NCBI GenBank assembly: GCA_012839805.1
Contig: DUMU01000045.1
Span: 1 to 64,000 of the forward strand
DNA length: 64,000 nucleotides
Direction of reading: 5' to 3'
Origin: Bacillota bacterium
GTDB lineage: Bacteria; Bacillota; Limnochordia; Limnochordales; DUMU01
Each line of letters begins with the position of its first letter. Position 1 is the first letter of the stretch. The notes beneath the pieces were generated by a model. It ran no database searches, had not been told where the DNA came from, and saw only the letters and a list, made by a program, of their open reading frames with translations. The position numbers were made by a program, and so were the translations under genes. Below are positions 7,499 to 15,259 of this stretch, one piece after another.

Positions 7499-8882
7499 GA
7501 GAGTGTTCTCCTTTCGACATTGCCGGGGACGGCAACGGCGGGTTCGTCATGGCCGGGTTTGGCAAGGCCGGGGCGGGGTTGCCTTGTCCCGCGTCGTCCC
7601 CGCCCTGCAACGGCCACTTCGGGCTGTGGCCGGGATCGGTGGCGACGTACCGGCCCAGGCCGGTGATCATGCGGCTCAGGCAGCTGAAACAACTGCTTGG
7701 GTCTTCGAAGAGGCAAATCTTGTTGGGGTAGATCTCGTAGTGACGCCGGTAGCGCGGGGGCGTCAGGTCGGGCATGACTACGTTTGCTCCGGCCTGCAGC
7801 GCCCGCTGGCGGCCCTGGGGATCGGCCGTGCCCAGGGCCGAGGTGGCCGGCAGGTGGGCCAGAGGCAAAAGCAGCCGCGTTACTGCTACCGTACGCAGCG
7901 TCATCGTTACCGGATCGGCCGGCAACCGGGCGTCCTTCATCGCATCGGCCGTCAGGCCGCTGCCTTTGCCGTAACCGTATCCAGAATTAGCGTTGCTTCT
8001 CCTGGCTTCGTTTCTTTTGGCAAGCTTGCCGAGGGGCGTCTCCGGGTGAACGATGAGCGGCCCGATGCCGGCCATCTCCACGTCCAGCTCGGCCAGGAAA
8101 GCTAGGTCCGCGGCCAGTGTGGAAACAGTCTGGCCCGGGAGCCCCACGATGTTGCCGGAGCCCACCTGGTAGCCGAGTTCCCGCAGCCAGTGCAAGCATT
8201 GCTTGCGGTTGGTGAACGACATGCCGGGATGCAGCCGCCGGTACAGGTCGGGGTCGGCCGTCTCGTGCTTGAGAAGGTAGCGATCCGCGCCCGCCTCCCG
8301 GAAGGCCGCATATTCGGCCCGCGGCCTCTCTCCCAGGGAAAGGGTGATAGCTACCTGGCCGGCGGGGGAGGACGGAGTCGGGATCCCTTTGATCCGGCGG
8401 ACCATGGTGCAGATGGTCCTCTCGTCGTACCAGGAATCTTCGCCCGACTGCAGCACTACCGTGCGGAAACCGAGGGCGATGGCCGCCCGGGCTGCCTCCA
8501 CCACTTCGTCCACCGTCATGCGGTAGCGAGGCAGCTTGCGGTTGAACCGCCGCAGCCCGCAGTACCAGCAGCTCCGTTCACAATGGTTGGAGAACTCGAT
8601 GATCGCCCGCAGGTGAACGGCATCCCCCACGGCCGCTCGCCGCACCCGGTTGGCGGTGGCAAACAGCGCCCGTTCGGCAGCGAGGGTGGGCGGGGTGAGG
8701 AGCGAGGCTATCTCTTCCGGGTCCGCTGCGATGGCCGTGGCGGCAAACCCGTCGCTCGTACGTACCCGGCCGGTGCGTCGACTGCCCTTCTCCCCGAGGC
8801 CGACGCCGGTCAGAAGGGCGGCCGCCCGTCCTGTGATGTCGTGAAGAAGCTCGCAATACTCGCATTCGTCGCTAACCTGCAT
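7491..8882 (-). CDS. hydE: [FeFe]-hydrogenase maturation radical-SAM enzyme HydE
   Basis: Radical SAM enzyme that acts on the iron synthon in H-cluster assembly. The SAM cluster motif is HCERSCWYC (C101, C105, C108). The optional second cluster motif of HydE is visible near the C-terminus as CLFEDPSSCFSC (Cx7Cx2C). Other family blocks are VVLQSGED, KHETADPDLYRRLHPGMSF and GNIVGLPGQT. A Gly/Ser/Tyr-rich insert follows the conserved PLGKLAKR segment. The ATG at 8882 has GAGGAG upstream. It lies 14 nt after the TM1266-type gene and overlaps hydG. Confidence 0.95.
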   Translation of the reverse strand: MQVSDECEYCELLHDITGRAAALLTGVGLGEKGSRRTGRVRTSDGFAATAIAADPEEIASLLTPPTLAAERALFATANRVRRAAVGDAVHLRAIIEFSNHCERSCWYCGLRRFNRKLPRYRMTVDEVVEAARAAIALGFRTVVLQSGEDSWYDERTICTMVRRIKGIPTPSSPAGQVAITLSLGERPRAEYAAFREAGADRYLLKHETADPDLYRRLHPGMSFTNRKQCLHWLRELGYQVGSGNIVGLPGQTVSTLAADLAFLAELDVEMAGIGPLIVHPETPLGKLAKRNEARRSNANSGYGYGKGSGLTADAMKDARLPADPVTMTLRTVAVTRLLLPLAHLPATSALGTADPQGRQRALQAGANVVMPDLTPPRYRRHYEIYPNKICLFEDPSSCFSCLSRMITGLGRYVATDPGHSPKWPLQGGDDAGQGNPAPALPNPAMTNPPLPSPAMSKGEHSHD

Positions 8883-8896
8883 GGGGTGCCGGCTCC

Positions 8897-9244
8897 TCAG
8901 TGGTGGGAGTACCGGGTCAGGGCCGACTTGACGATGACCCCCCGGATCTGGCCGAGCCGTCCGGTCAAGGCGCCGATTTCATCGGTCGTACCGTCAACGA
9001 TCAGGGCGATCACGGAAACTCCCGCTTCCCGGTACGGTACGCCGAGACGTCCGACAATGATCTCGCCGAACTCGGTGAGCAGCTGGTTCACCAGAGGTGC
9101 GGTCTCCTTGCGGCGCTCGACGACGATTCCCACGACTCCCAGCCGCCGTTCGGGCGGCATGGAAGGAGGAACTGGGCAAGATTCGGCCCCGCCGTTCGCT
9201 GGGGGCTGGTAACCGGATTCCGCGCTCTTCTTTGGGCCGTTCAC
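8897..9244 (-). CDS. TM1266-family protein (putative iron-only hydrogenase system regulator)
   Basis: Small ACT-like protein of the TM1266 family, usually annotated as a putative iron-only hydrogenase system regulator. The conserved part starts at RRLGVVGIVVE (about residue 33) and runs to GVIVKSALTRYSHH; the first ~32 residues are a Pro/Ser-rich extension. In many anaerobes this gene sits beside hydE/hydG/hydF, as here. The start GTG at 9244 is preceded by GGTGA. It is the first gene of the operon and is transcribed from the promoter near 9550 through a structured leader. The molecular function of the family is not firmly established. Confidence 0.88.
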   Translation of the reverse strand: MNGPKKSAESGYQPPANGGAESCPVPPSMPPERRLGVVGIVVERRKETAPLVNQLLTEFGEIIVGRLGVPYREAGVSVIALIVDGTTDEIGALTGRLGQIRGVIVKSALTRYSHH

Positions 9245-9355
9245 GGCGATTCACCATCCTTCTTTTCGCTCGTCTATTAATCTTTCGTGTCTCCTGTGAT
9301 TGGCTCACCTTGCTTCGCGGTTTTCCGGGGCGTCCGGGGGAGGCGGCGGGCAAGC

Positions 9356-9381
9356 AAAAAAGCCGTCCCGGCGGGAACGGC
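9356..9381 (-). terminator. Intrinsic terminator in the leader of the hydrogenase maturation operon
   Basis: On the minus strand, GCCGT and ACGGC pair around an inner CCC/GGG, and the hairpin is followed directly by six T residues (9361-9356). It lies ~110 nt upstream of the first gene, so it is an attenuator if the transcript starts at the 9570 promoter. It could also end transcription arriving from vapBC. Confidence 0.75.
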
Positions 9382-9540
9382 AAAGATGGCCATACACCTT
9401 AGCTGCCCCGCCCTTCGTCGGGTAACCCCTTCGTCAGGCTGCCGGCTTGTCTGCTGGTCTCCGCGAGCCCTCCGGCCTGGCCCCAGCGGGGAGTTAGCCC
9501 GCCTCGGCCGCAGCCGTCCTGGCCACGTGCATGTGAACCC
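9382..9540 (-). ncRNA. Unassigned structured leader RNA upstream of TM1266-hydEGF
   Basis: About 160 nt lie between a strong promoter (9547-9575) and the intrinsic terminator (9356-9381). The RNA can form a closing helix between CATGCAC near its 5' end and GTGTATG near its 3' end (one G-U pair), an inner GCTGC/GCAGC helix and a GCCGG/CCGGC hairpin. No protein-coding frame in it looks real. I compared it by eye with TPP, cobalamin, SAM, FMN, lysine, M-box, c-di-GMP, c-di-AMP, Moco, T-box, 6S and SRP consensus elements and found no convincing match. A metabolite- or protein-controlled attenuator, or an independent small RNA, are both possible. Confidence 0.45.
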
Positions 9541-9546
9541 ACTCAC

Positions 9547-9575
9547 AAGTTACTCCGGCTTGGCGACTGTGTCAA
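9547..9575 (-). promoter_or_regulatory. Sigma-A-type promoter for the hydrogenase maturation operon
   Basis: TTGACA (-35, 9575-9570), 17-nt spacer, TAACTT (-10, 9552-9547) on the minus strand. Transcription would start near 9540, giving a ~300-nt 5' leader before the GTG at 9244. Confidence 0.6.
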
Positions 9576-9747
9576 TACCACGCAGGGGCAGGGGTAACCA
9601 GGACAATCCGACGCTGCGACTATGGCTTTGCCGAAGTGGTGGCGAAGGCCGTTCTCACTACGGGCGGGCGCGGCAGCCGGGTTACTGCAGCGCCCGGGAT
9701 CACGAATACCTGCTCCTAACGGGCCTTCGTTGGGGCTGGCGTGCCGT

Positions 9748-10176
9748 TCAAACTTGGCCTGGCCTGCACGGTTCCGTTGGAACATTCAGTCTTCCCCCGG
9801 CCCGGATGAGGGCTCGATCTACCGTCCACAAAGGGCTGCCGGTATCGACGGCGACTTGAAGATATGCGGCATCGTAGACCGAGATCTCGTGTTGAAGGGC
9901 CGTGTTGAGACAAGCACCCGGATCAGGGCCCACCTCTTCAAAGAGAAAGTCGCGCAAGACGCCGAGCGCTTGCTCTGCCACTTCCTGCGAGAGTCTTTGG
10001 CGACGAACTGCTACCCAGAGCGCGTTCGCGACCTCGTACCAGAAGGTCGAGGGTACGAGGAGTACCATCCCGGGCTGATCGACGGCTCGGTCCCGCAGCG
10101 CGATGAGATCCGCGGTGTCTTCCCCGGGTAGTACCCATGATAATGCTACGGAGGCGTCCACTACCACCGATGCCAT
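9748..10176 (-). CDS. vapC: PIN-domain toxin VapC
   Basis: Ribonuclease toxin of a type II VapBC pair, predicted to cleave RNA using Mg2+ held by four acidic residues. The acidic motifs are visible in order: VVVDASV (D near residue 7), WYEVANAL (E), VYDAAYLQVA (D) and TVDRAL (D). Length (142 aa) is normal for VapC. Its ATG shares one base with the TGA of vapB (TGATG), so translation is coupled to the antitoxin. The VapB-VapC complex probably binds the repeats in the promoter upstream. Confidence 0.92.
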   Translation of the reverse strand: MASVVVDASVALSWVLPGEDTADLIALRDRAVDQPGMVLLVPSTFWYEVANALWVAVRRQRLSQEVAEQALGVLRDFLFEEVGPDPGACLNTALQHEISVYDAAYLQVAVDTGSPLWTVDRALIRAGGRLNVPTEPCRPGQV

Positions 10177-10412
10177 CAGTTGCGGCGTCCCTCCTCCCGC
10201 ATGGCTCTGAGTTCATTAGCTGAGAACTTGCCGGCAATTTGGGCGCGAATGGAATCCATCCTGGCGGCGGCGGCCCGGCGGTTGGGACTCTTTAGAGCAA
10301 GGAGTGTAGCGCGCAACACGAACTCGGACAAGGACAAGCCCTGCAGGCTTGCTGCGGCTTTGATGGTTCTATGCAGTTCCTCATCGACGTACACACTTAT
10401 CTTTCGAGCCAC
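10176..10412 (-). CDS. vapB: Ribbon-helix-helix antitoxin VapB
   Basis: DNA-binding antitoxin that neutralises VapC and represses its own operon. The N-terminus ARKISVYVDEELHRTIKAAA is a ribbon-helix-helix motif, and GLSLSEFVLRA forms the second helix. The rest is a charged tail that would wrap the toxin. I chose GTG at 10412 (78 aa): GGGGGTGAT lies 8 nt upstream and the promoter -10 box is at 10440-10445, so the longer frame from 10502 would start upstream of the transcript. Confidence 0.9.
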   Translation of the reverse strand: MARKISVYVDEELHRTIKAAASLQGLSLSEFVLRATLLALKSPNRRAAAARMDSIRAQIAGKFSANELRAMREEGRRN

Positions 10413-10439
10413 GACCGGATCACCCCCATGGCTCGCGCC

Positions 10440-10468
10440 ATCATAGCGCTTTAGCGCTTTAGAGTCAA
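10440..10468 (-). promoter_or_regulatory. vapBC promoter with embedded direct-repeat operator
   Basis: TTGACT (-35, 10468-10463), exactly 17 nt, TATGAT (-10, 10445-10440) on the minus strand. The spacer is almost entirely two copies of an 8-bp direct repeat (CTAAAGCG twice), which is well placed to be the VapBC operator. The 5' UTR would be only ~20 nt. Confidence 0.75.
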
Positions 10469-10580
10469 CAGCTCCGCAAACCCCGGCTGACAGGCGGGTC
10501 ACGGGAACGGGTGCTCCGGCGTGCTCTGGGATGCGGTTTCACGGAAAGGGCCGGGCGGACGGGAGAACCCGCTCTCCCTC

Positions 10581-10609
10581 TTTACAACCGGCCGGATCGT
10601 TGATAGTAT
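10581..10609 (+). promoter_or_regulatory. Promoter of the flavoprotein gene
   Basis: TTTACA (10581-10586), 17-nt spacer, TAGTAT (10604-10609). A 7-bp leader hairpin (GGCGTGT at 10630-10636 with ACACGCC at 10651-10657) follows in the ~65-nt untranslated leader. Confidence 0.6.
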
Positions 10610-10680
10610 TAGTTCGCAGTACTATTTCGGGCGTGTGGGGGGAAGAAACTACACGCCTATAATAAAGGGAGCCTGACCAG

Positions 10681-11430
10681 ATGGATTCCATGGGTAACAA
10701 CGGATATCAGCAGGAACGCAGCACCGCTTATCAGGAACATGAAGATCGCCGTGCAACCCGCGTGCATGAAGTATACGACGTGGCGATCGTCGGAGCCGGG
10801 GCGGCAGGGACGAGTGCCGCAATTTTCACGGCCAGGTCGGGTCAGAAGACGCTCGTCGTGGACGCCGGAGAGACCGGAGTTCTCAAAGCTAAGCTCTATA
10901 ACCACGTGGGCTTCGACAAGGTGTACGGGCCGGAGTTCTTCCGGCTGGCGAGGGAGCAGGCGGCGAACGCCGGGGCAGAGGTCGTACAGGCTAAAGTGGT
11001 GGCTCTGAGACGGGACGGCGGCTCGGCCGGATGTGATAGCGGCGAAGTCCAGAGTGATGATCCGGGCACGTACGTGCTTCAGGCCGAAGACGGGCGGGAG
11101 TTTCGGGCTCGTTGGGTGATTCTCTGCACGGGCCGGTGGCTCGAGCTTGCCCGGCAGGCAGGAATTGTGACCGTACCGGGGAGGGAGCACCGGTATCCCG
11201 AAGTCATCCAGGTCGACGCAGAGGGTCGAACCAACCTCCCGCGAGTCTGGGCGGCCGGCGCGGTGGCCGGCGCCAGCCCGCATACCATTGTGGTGGCAGG
11301 TGATGGGGCACGGGTCGCGCTCAACTTGCTCAGCGACATTAGGGGTGAACGGGTGATAGACCACGACGTGCTGCCGGCCAAGGAGGCGGCAAGACTCGAA
11401 GCCGGGGCGGCGGAGCCGGCAAATCGGTAG
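10681..11430 (+). CDS. Thioredoxin-reductase-like FAD protein lacking the CxxC/NADPH domain
   Basis: Flavoprotein related to the thioredoxin reductase/AhpF family. The N-terminal dinucleotide fold is clear (YDVAIVGAGAAGTSAA, residues ~32-47), as is the C-terminal FAD signature around RVWAAGAVAGASPHTIVVAGDGARVA (in place of the usual AAGD). Between them about 100 residues expected for the NADPH-binding domain with its redox-active CxxC are missing: the chain goes straight from VILCTGRW to the late-FAD segment. At 249 aa it is well short of the ~310 aa of true reductases. It therefore probably binds FAD but cannot act as a standard disulfide reductase. The ATG at 10681 has GGGAG upstream. Its substrate or partner is unknown. 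Confidence 0.75.
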   Translation: MDSMGNNGYQQERSTAYQEHEDRRATRVHEVYDVAIVGAGAAGTSAAIFTARSGQKTLVVDAGETGVLKAKLYNHVGFDKVYGPEFFRLAREQAANAGAEVVQAKVVALRRDGGSAGCDSGEVQSDDPGTYVLQAEDGREFRARWVILCTGRWLELARQAGIVTVPGREHRYPEVIQVDAEGRTNLPRVWAAGAVAGASPHTIVVAGDGARVALNLLSDIRGERVIDHDVLPAKEAARLEAGAAEPANR

Positions 11431-11455
11431 CGGGCTACGCTTGTCTCCGGCAGGG

Positions 11456-12163
11456 TCAGGTACGGCGGCGGGCGCGGGTGGGGTTGGGTGGTTCACCGCC
11501 GACCTCGAGCCCGGTACCGTCGACCCGCACCACCCCCTCCTGGTTACTGGCGATCTCGATGGCTGCTTCGTAGGCTGTCTTATCTTTGACCCAGCCCTTG
11601 AGGTTGACCACGCCGCCTTTTACCTGAACGTCGATGTAGGCCGCATCGACTCCGGGCACCACGGCCACGGAGAGGGCGTGTTCGACCCGATTGACCAGGG
11701 TGGCGTCATCAACTTCGGCCCGCTTGTCCAGGGTCACGTGGGAGACGACGTCCCGCACTCCCCGGGCTCTCGCCGCCGCTTCGACGGCGGCCCGCACCAT
11801 GCCCTGGTAGGGAGCACGTCCTTCCAGGTGCACGACGCCACCTTCCACCCTTGCGCCTATCTGGCGCGGATCGACCCGGGGGTCAGCAGCCAGTTCCTCG
11901 GCGACCTCCATTTGCACGTCGGCATCATCGATGGTTCCGTCGGTCGACAGGGTGATGGCGTCCTCCACACTCCGCACTCCGGGAACTTCGGCGGCGAGCT
12001 TGCGCGCCCGTTTTTTGTCGGCCAGCACGTCCACGACGCCTTGTAGCGTAACCTTGCCCTGGTGAACGCTGACCTTTAACCCGTAACTGCCCAGCCCGCG
12101 GTCTTCACGGAGTTTGGCTTCCACCTGACGGGCCAGCTTCTCATCCGGGTTGGACTTATCCAC
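11456..12163 (-). CDS. Triple BON-domain protein
   Basis: Protein of three consecutive BON domains (roughly residues 8-70, 80-145 and 155-225), each with the alternating strand pattern and conserved Gly (VHQGKVTLQGVV, VEGGVVHLEGRA, VKGGVVNLKGWV). BON domains bind lipids or help stabilise membranes and periplasmic proteins. There is no signal peptide in the chosen start, so it may act inside the cell. GTG at 12163 was chosen because GGAGGAG lies 5 nt upstream; ATG codons further upstream lack a ribosome site. It follows nth on the same strand, 120 nt downstream. Confidence 0.85.
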   Translation of the reverse strand: MDKSNPDEKLARQVEAKLREDRGLGSYGLKVSVHQGKVTLQGVVDVLADKKRARKLAAEVPGVRSVEDAITLSTDGTIDDADVQMEVAEELAADPRVDPRQIGARVEGGVVHLEGRAPYQGMVRAAVEAAARARGVRDVVSHVTLDKRAEVDDATLVNRVEHALSVAVVPGVDAAYIDVQVKGGVVNLKGWVKDKTAYEAAIEIASNQEGVVRVDGTGLEVGGEPPNPTRARRRT

Positions 12164-12283
12164 GGCGCTCCTCCTACCGGCCATCGATTGTCGCCAACGA
12201 TGGCGCCGCGAGAAGTATGCGCCCGCCGGCCCGGGTTCAAACGCGAACCTGCCCACCCCGCCCTTCTGGCTGGCGCCAGCGGG

Positions 12284-13138
12284 TCAACGAGCCCGCGGGG
12301 TAAGCCAGGCTAAGGTGCCCTGGTGCTTTCCGGCCGGGCACATGACAAAGAGCGGGCAGCTGGGACAGCGCGGCTTGCGGCTGGTGCACACCTGCCGGCC
12401 GAAGTAGATCAAGCGTAGCGGGAACGTGGCCCGTTCCCCCTCGGGAAGAAGGGCCAAGAGGTCCTGTTCGATCCGGGCCGGATCCCGGGCCAAGGTAAGG
12501 CCAAGGCGCTGGGCGATGCGTGCCACGTGAGTGTCGACTACCACGCCGAGCCCGCCGGCCGCCCGGGGCTCCCAGCCCGGCCACTTTTCTAGTTCGGCTG
12601 CCGATAAGATCACGTTGGCGGTCTTGCGCCCGACGCCGGGCAGCTTGACCAATTCCTCCAACCGGCGCGGCAGTTCTCCGCCGTACTCGAGCAGGATCTG
12701 ACGGGCTGCCCCCTGGAGGGCACGGGCCTTGGCCCGGAAAAAACCGGTGGGGCGGATCAACTCCTCGATCTCTGCTAGCGACGCTCCGGCCATTTCGGCC
12801 GGGCCGGGGAACCGGCGAAAAAGCTCGGGCGTCACCTGGTTGACCTTGGCGTCAGTACACTGGGCCGACAGGATGGTAGCTACCAATAGCTGCCAGGGCG
12901 TTTCATGCCGGAGTGGCACGGAGACGGTGGGGTAACGCTCGCGCAGGATTCTCACCACGTGGGCCAGGCGCCGGCGACGGTGGGCCATCTTCTCCTGGCG
13001 CGGATATCGGGGGGCCGCGGGCAACCGCAGTGGTCGGGCCGGTGGCCGGGCCGGTCGAGACGGTGCGGCGGCCGGCGAGGGAAGGGAGTGCCCCTCGGCC
13101 GGGTCATCCGGGTTACCGGCCCTTTGCTTGCTGCGCAT
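12284..13138 (-). CDS. nth: Endonuclease III (DNA glycosylase/AP lyase)
   Basis: Base-excision repair enzyme that removes oxidised pyrimidines and nicks abasic sites. The helix-hairpin-helix LPGVGRKTANVIL carries the catalytic Lys, and VDTHVARIAQRLG carries the catalytic Asp. The C-terminal 4Fe-4S loop Cx6Cx2Cx5C is complete (CTSRKPRCPSCPLFVMC). Two departures from the family are a ~50-residue Pro/Arg/Ala-rich N-terminal extension and a short insert (WPGWEPRAAGGLG) between the HhH motif and the Asp strand. ATG at 13138 has GGGAGGAG 4 nt upstream. Confidence 0.95.
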   Translation of the reverse strand: MRSKQRAGNPDDPAEGHSLPSPAAAPSRPARPPARPLRLPAAPRYPRQEKMAHRRRRLAHVVRILRERYPTVSVPLRHETPWQLLVATILSAQCTDAKVNQVTPELFRRFPGPAEMAGASLAEIEELIRPTGFFRAKARALQGAARQILLEYGGELPRRLEELVKLPGVGRKTANVILSAAELEKWPGWEPRAAGGLGVVVDTHVARIAQRLGLTLARDPARIEQDLLALLPEGERATFPLRLIYFGRQVCTSRKPRCPSCPLFVMCPAGKHQGTLAWLTPRAR

Positions 13139-13454
13139 GCTACTCCTCCCTTTCATTCCCATCTTCGTTTCCATGCGGACAGGGCGGGGGATGGCACCCG
13201 GATCGCTCTGCCCTCAACCCGGGGATGGGGCACGAGGAACGGAGCGGCAATCCGGTCGAAAACTCCGAGCCTGCAAAAGCCCAGGATGAGTATAGACTAT
13301 CTCCACGATCTCAACGAGGAACGCCTAAGCGCCTGAACTAGCGCTAGAGACGACAGATCGGACCTAGCGAGGCAGGGTACAAAGAACCGGCCGGGCCCAA
13401 CCCGGCCGGTTCGCTTCGAAAGGTGCAGTCGAAAAGATCCGGTTGCTCTGTTCT
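13139..13454. other. Intergenic region between nth and the sugar-binding protein gene
   Basis: No gene is evident. Apart from the nth ribosome site and the hairpin at 13385-13411 I see nothing recognisable. Confidence 0.5.
13385..13411 (-). terminator. Strong GC-rich hairpin after the sugar-binding protein gene
   Basis: Perfect 11-bp stem (AACCGGCCGGG / CCCGGCCGGTT) with a 5-nt loop, 44 nt after the stop of the gene at 13455. No T-run follows on the minus strand, so it may be a weak terminator or an mRNA 3'-end stabiliser. Confidence 0.5.
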
Positions 13455-14795
13455 TTACTTCTTCCCTGCCAGCCGGGCGGTGATGGCGGCTACGTGTTCG
13501 GCAAAGGTGGCAATGGCCTGGTCGATCGAAACCCGCCCCCCGAAGTACGCGCCGATGTCGGACGACAGGTAACCCGAAACCTCTGACCAGCGGGGGTGCT
13601 TGGGTTGGCTGCGAGCATAGTCGCGCGCGGCAATCGCGTAGGGCAGGCGGTTCTTGGGCGGAGTCTGCCCTTTGAGGAACGCTTCCGAGAAGAGGACCGA
13701 GACCGTTACCGGCTGCTGGTTCAGTTTGACGGAGTTGGTCGACTGGACTTCTTTCGAAGTCAGGAAGAGTATGAACCGGAACGCTTCCTGCTTGTGCTTG
13801 CTGCCCACGATGATAGACAGCCCCTGGCCGCTCATGAAGGTCGCCCGCTTACCTGCTGGCGACAGCGGCATTTCGACCGCATCGACCGTGAAGGCTACTT
13901 TAGCATCGGCCAGGTTACTGCCGAACCATGCCCCCGAGGGTTGCATGGCAACCTTACCCTGGATGAAGAGGGTCCAGGGATAGACGCCTGCGCCGGTCTC
14001 GGCTGGGTAGTCCGGCATCAGGTGGAGCCGGGCCGGATAATACTTGCCCCAGTACTCGATGGCCTGGCGAGCGGCAGGTGTGTTGAGGGCAGAAGCCTTC
14101 AGATCGGGGGTCAGGATATCCCCTCCGTTTGCCCAAATGAGGCTGTACCAGTCGAAGAACCAGCTGCTGAACCCCCACTGTTCCAGTTTCCCGTCATTGT
14201 TGAAATCCCTGGTCAAGCGCTGGGCTGCGCTGAGCATGTCATCCCAGTTCCACCTGGCGTCGGGGGGCCGCAAACCGTACTGGTCGAATAGATCGGCGTT
14301 GTACATCAACTGCTGGATGTCGAGGTCGTGGGGAAACGCGCGAAGGACTCCTTCTGCGTCCTTCCACATCTGCACTGCCGGAGCAGCTACATCCCCGTAA
14401 TCGAACCCGCTCCTGTCGGCCTTGATGAGGGGCATGAGGTCGTCGAGCAGGCCCTTTTCCACCAGCCCGTTGAACCAGGCAGGGTCGACGCTGGCGAGAT
14501 CCGGGCCCGTTCCCCCGGCCACTGCCGTAGCCAGCTTGGTTGGGATTTGCTCCCAGGGCACGGATTGGATGTCGACGTCGATATCCGGGTTGAGCTTCTC
14601 GAATTGCTCGGCGTATCGCTGGTACTCTTCCAACCGGAACCCCGCATTCCAGGTCATCCAGACGATTTTGGTCTTGGCGGCGGCTGCTGCTCCAGGTGTT
14701 GCCGGCACTACGGACAGGGCGAGTGCAGTGACTACCGCCACAAGAAGCACACCCACCATTGACCGAACACGACCGCTGCTCTTCCTTCTTCGCAT
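13455..14795 (-). CDS. Extracellular solute-binding protein, sugar ABC type (family 1)
   Basis: Periplasmic-type binding protein of a carbohydrate ABC importer. The N-terminus is a classic signal peptide (Arg/Lys-rich start, hydrophobic residues ~13-31, cleavage near the Ala run at 36-40); no lipobox Cys is present. The mature part has the family 1 pattern (VWMTWNAGF, EQFEKLNPDIDV, LATAVAGGTGPDLASVD). ATG at 14795 is preceded by GGAGG 8 nt upstream. No permease or ATPase gene is next to it, which is unusual: the partner subunits must be elsewhere. Confidence 0.85.
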   Translation of the reverse strand: MRRRKSSGRVRSMVGVLLVAVVTALALSVVPATPGAAAAAKTKIVWMTWNAGFRLEEYQRYAEQFEKLNPDIDVDIQSVPWEQIPTKLATAVAGGTGPDLASVDPAWFNGLVEKGLLDDLMPLIKADRSGFDYGDVAAPAVQMWKDAEGVLRAFPHDLDIQQLMYNADLFDQYGLRPPDARWNWDDMLSAAQRLTRDFNNDGKLEQWGFSSWFFDWYSLIWANGGDILTPDLKASALNTPAARQAIEYWGKYYPARLHLMPDYPAETGAGVYPWTLFIQGKVAMQPSGAWFGSNLADAKVAFTVDAVEMPLSPAGKRATFMSGQGLSIIVGSKHKQEAFRFILFLTSKEVQSTNSVKLNQQPVTVSVLFSEAFLKGQTPPKNRLPYAIAARDYARSQPKHPRWSEVSGYLSSDIGAYFGGRVSIDQAIATFAEHVAAITARLAGKK

Positions 14796-15259
14796 GGATA
14801 TAACCTCCTGTCAACCGGACGATTTGAAGGAAAGCATGGCAAGCACTGGATGCCGGTCTGGCGTGCTTGCCGGCGATAGGGGTGGCGGCTCTATCAAGAT
14901 AAACACCTGGTACGGGCCGATGCCTGCTGGTGCTCTTGCTCTGCCTGGTTTCTGCCTCACCTCCCCAGAGCTCATGGCTCTCAACAGGACGAATCGGGTA
15001 ATAGGCAAAGACCCTTTCCCGCAAGGGATGGGAGATGCAGTTACTTTTCATTTAGGCACCATCTGCGTCGTTCCTCTGAGAAACCTCCCGTACTCAAAAC
15101 TTCAGGGTTTGAGAAGATTGCCGACCCGGCTGCCTCGCAAACTGCTTGATCTTCTCGTAGACCGCCGGAAAACGGAACGACGGCGGGGGAAAGGGCCGAG
15201 GAGCAGGTATCCGGCGATAGGAGCCGTATAGCAGAACGGCGAAGGGATGGATCTCAGGA
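14796..15259. other. Intergenic region between the binding protein gene and the ABC exporter
   Basis: A 464-nt divergent spacer. It contains the ribosome sites of both flanking genes. No promoter pair, tRNA or conserved RNA could be assigned with confidence; small frames in it are not gene-like. Confidence 0.4.

Noticed and set aside
10658-10663. Perfect TATAAT upstream of the flavoprotein gene
   Set aside because: There is no -35 element 16-18 nt upstream, and a better promoter exists at 10581-10609.
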